Source: Halicephalobus mephisto (Eukaryota; Nematoda; Chromadorea; Rhabditida; Panagrolaimidae). Taken from it: 64,000 bases of DNA. Made by a program: the position numbers and the translations under genes. This document shows, piece after piece, positions 63,701 to 64,000 of this stretch. The stretch lies in NCBI GenBank assembly GCA_009193035.1, contig SWDT01000253.1:1-64000 (forward strand). The letters are read 5' to 3'. Below the pieces are notes generated by a model. It did not search any database. It was not told the DNA's origin and saw only the letters and a program-made list of their open reading frames with translations. Positions within the stretch are counted from its first letter, which is position 1. Each line of letters opens with the position of its first letter.

Positions 63701-63769
63701 GACCTTCAACAAATCCGTCCTGCTCATCGGATCGATGTCGTATCTGACATCTCGAATCCAGCCCGCATA
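57720..63769 (-). CDS. ccm-2: CCM2 (malcavernin) ortholog, 5' end outside window
   Basis: Exons 63769..63686, 63642..63535, 62490..62440, 62331..62194, 62153..62024, 61102..60978, 59260..59119 and 57879..57720, all in phase (938 nt, 312 codons visible). A PTB domain begins YAGWIRDVRYDIDPMSRTDL, matching human CCM2 [20 protein letters not shown]. It continues EDAVLEIGCDGVKI, KILLTVPINMLASVGLVIED and YAEEICNHIDNCFQTAYKET. The C-terminal harmonin-homology domain is SQAELNQFAILMRRWRQGEI, TLEIYGPERKHLLARMKHLL and APEDLEQLSKFLIANGI. The order and spacing match human CCM2 throughout. CCM2 is the scaffold linking CCM1/KRIT1 and CCM3 (family knowledge). N-terminal exons upstream of the PTB start lie beyond 64000. 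The last visible exon ends in a donor (ATCAG|GTTTG), not a stop. Reading through it reaches a stop about 120 nt later. Confidence 0.85.
61175..61985. repeat. Tandem repeat of about 168 bp in a ccm-2 intron
   Basis: Five units. The last two are 169 bp apart (ACAGTAATAGGGAAGTGTTA at about 61686 and 61855) and nearly identical. Earlier units at about 61.18, 61.35 and 61.52 kb are progressively diverged but keep GTAATAGTAAAG-type starts and TTCAGAAGTTGTGACGTTTG. They lie between the 62024 and 61102 exon ends. Confidence 0.85.
63040..63475. repeat. Degenerate minisatellite in a ccm-2 intron
   Basis: Repeats around TTTCAGATTTTTTCGAAAGA then TTCTGGAAAACTTCAAAAAA, about 55-110 bp apart. They produce chance ORFs on the plus strand that are not genes. 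Confidence 0.7.
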
Positions 63770-64000
63770 CTGAAAATTTTTATTTTTTAGTTTAAAAAAA
63801 CAAAAAACGTTTTTTTTTTCAATTTTGGCTTTCAAGCGGAAAATTTTTAAATTTTAAATATTTTTTAAGAAATAATTAAAAATTAATAAAATTAAATTCC
63901 TAAAAAATTTCAAATCAATTCATAAAAAAACAAAAAAAAATATATTTTTAAAATTAATTCAAAAAAATTTGAATTTAGAAAAAAACAAAAAATATATTTT

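Overview
The window reads as a nematode nuclear genome segment, probably a rhabditid (clade V) relative of Caenorhabditis. The base composition is very AT-rich, introns are short (43 nt upward) and end in TTTTCAG or TTTTAG, and the gene families are nematode ones: an SRE-like chemoreceptor, LPR-type lipocalin-related secreted proteins, and an EGL-4-like cGMP-dependent kinase. All gene models below were built by hand from splice signals, frame continuity and family similarity. No search was run. In every complete model the exon lengths sum to whole codons.

Layout. 0-9.5 kb (mostly minus strand): a truncated remnant of an Hsp70-like tail, a complete divergent Hsp70-like ATPase with an unusual N-terminal half, an unrecognised three-exon gene with coding-like debris beside it, and a seven-helix serpentine receptor. 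9.5-16 kb: no gene seen, but satellite-like arrays and a cluster of a dispersed element bearing E2F-site-like GC motifs. 16-25 kb: a RASD1/Dexras-like GTPase (+) with a CaaX box, convergent with LPR gene A (-). 26-37.5 kb: a USP7/MATH-33-like deubiquitinase (+) and the cohesin subunit SMC-3 (+). 38-47 kb: three more LPR genes (+; B, C, D), interspersed with the dispersed element and tandem repeats. 47-57 kb: the cGMP-dependent kinase (-) with at least three alternative first exons. 57.7-63.8 kb: a CCM2 (malcavernin) ortholog (-), cut at its 5' end by the window edge.

Most notable observation: the last recognised CCM2 exon ends in a donor whose phase fits the acceptor of the kinase's upstream exon exactly. 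That exon is open for 71 codons before the kinase's own ATG. The sequence can therefore encode one CCM2-PKG fusion polypeptide (at least 1155 residues visible) as well as separate proteins. Transcript evidence is needed to tell a fusion transcript from an SL-trans-spliced kinase mRNA with an open 5' UTR.

Secondary themes: a family of four LPR paralogs with very different low-complexity N-terminal extensions; a dispersed non-autonomous repeat, two copies of which (19.0-19.4 kb and 44.0-44.3 kb) are almost identical; tandem duplications of roughly 170-200 bp in at least three places, one of which multiplies a splice-acceptor-like motif; and tRNA-like B-box sequences inside an LPR intron.
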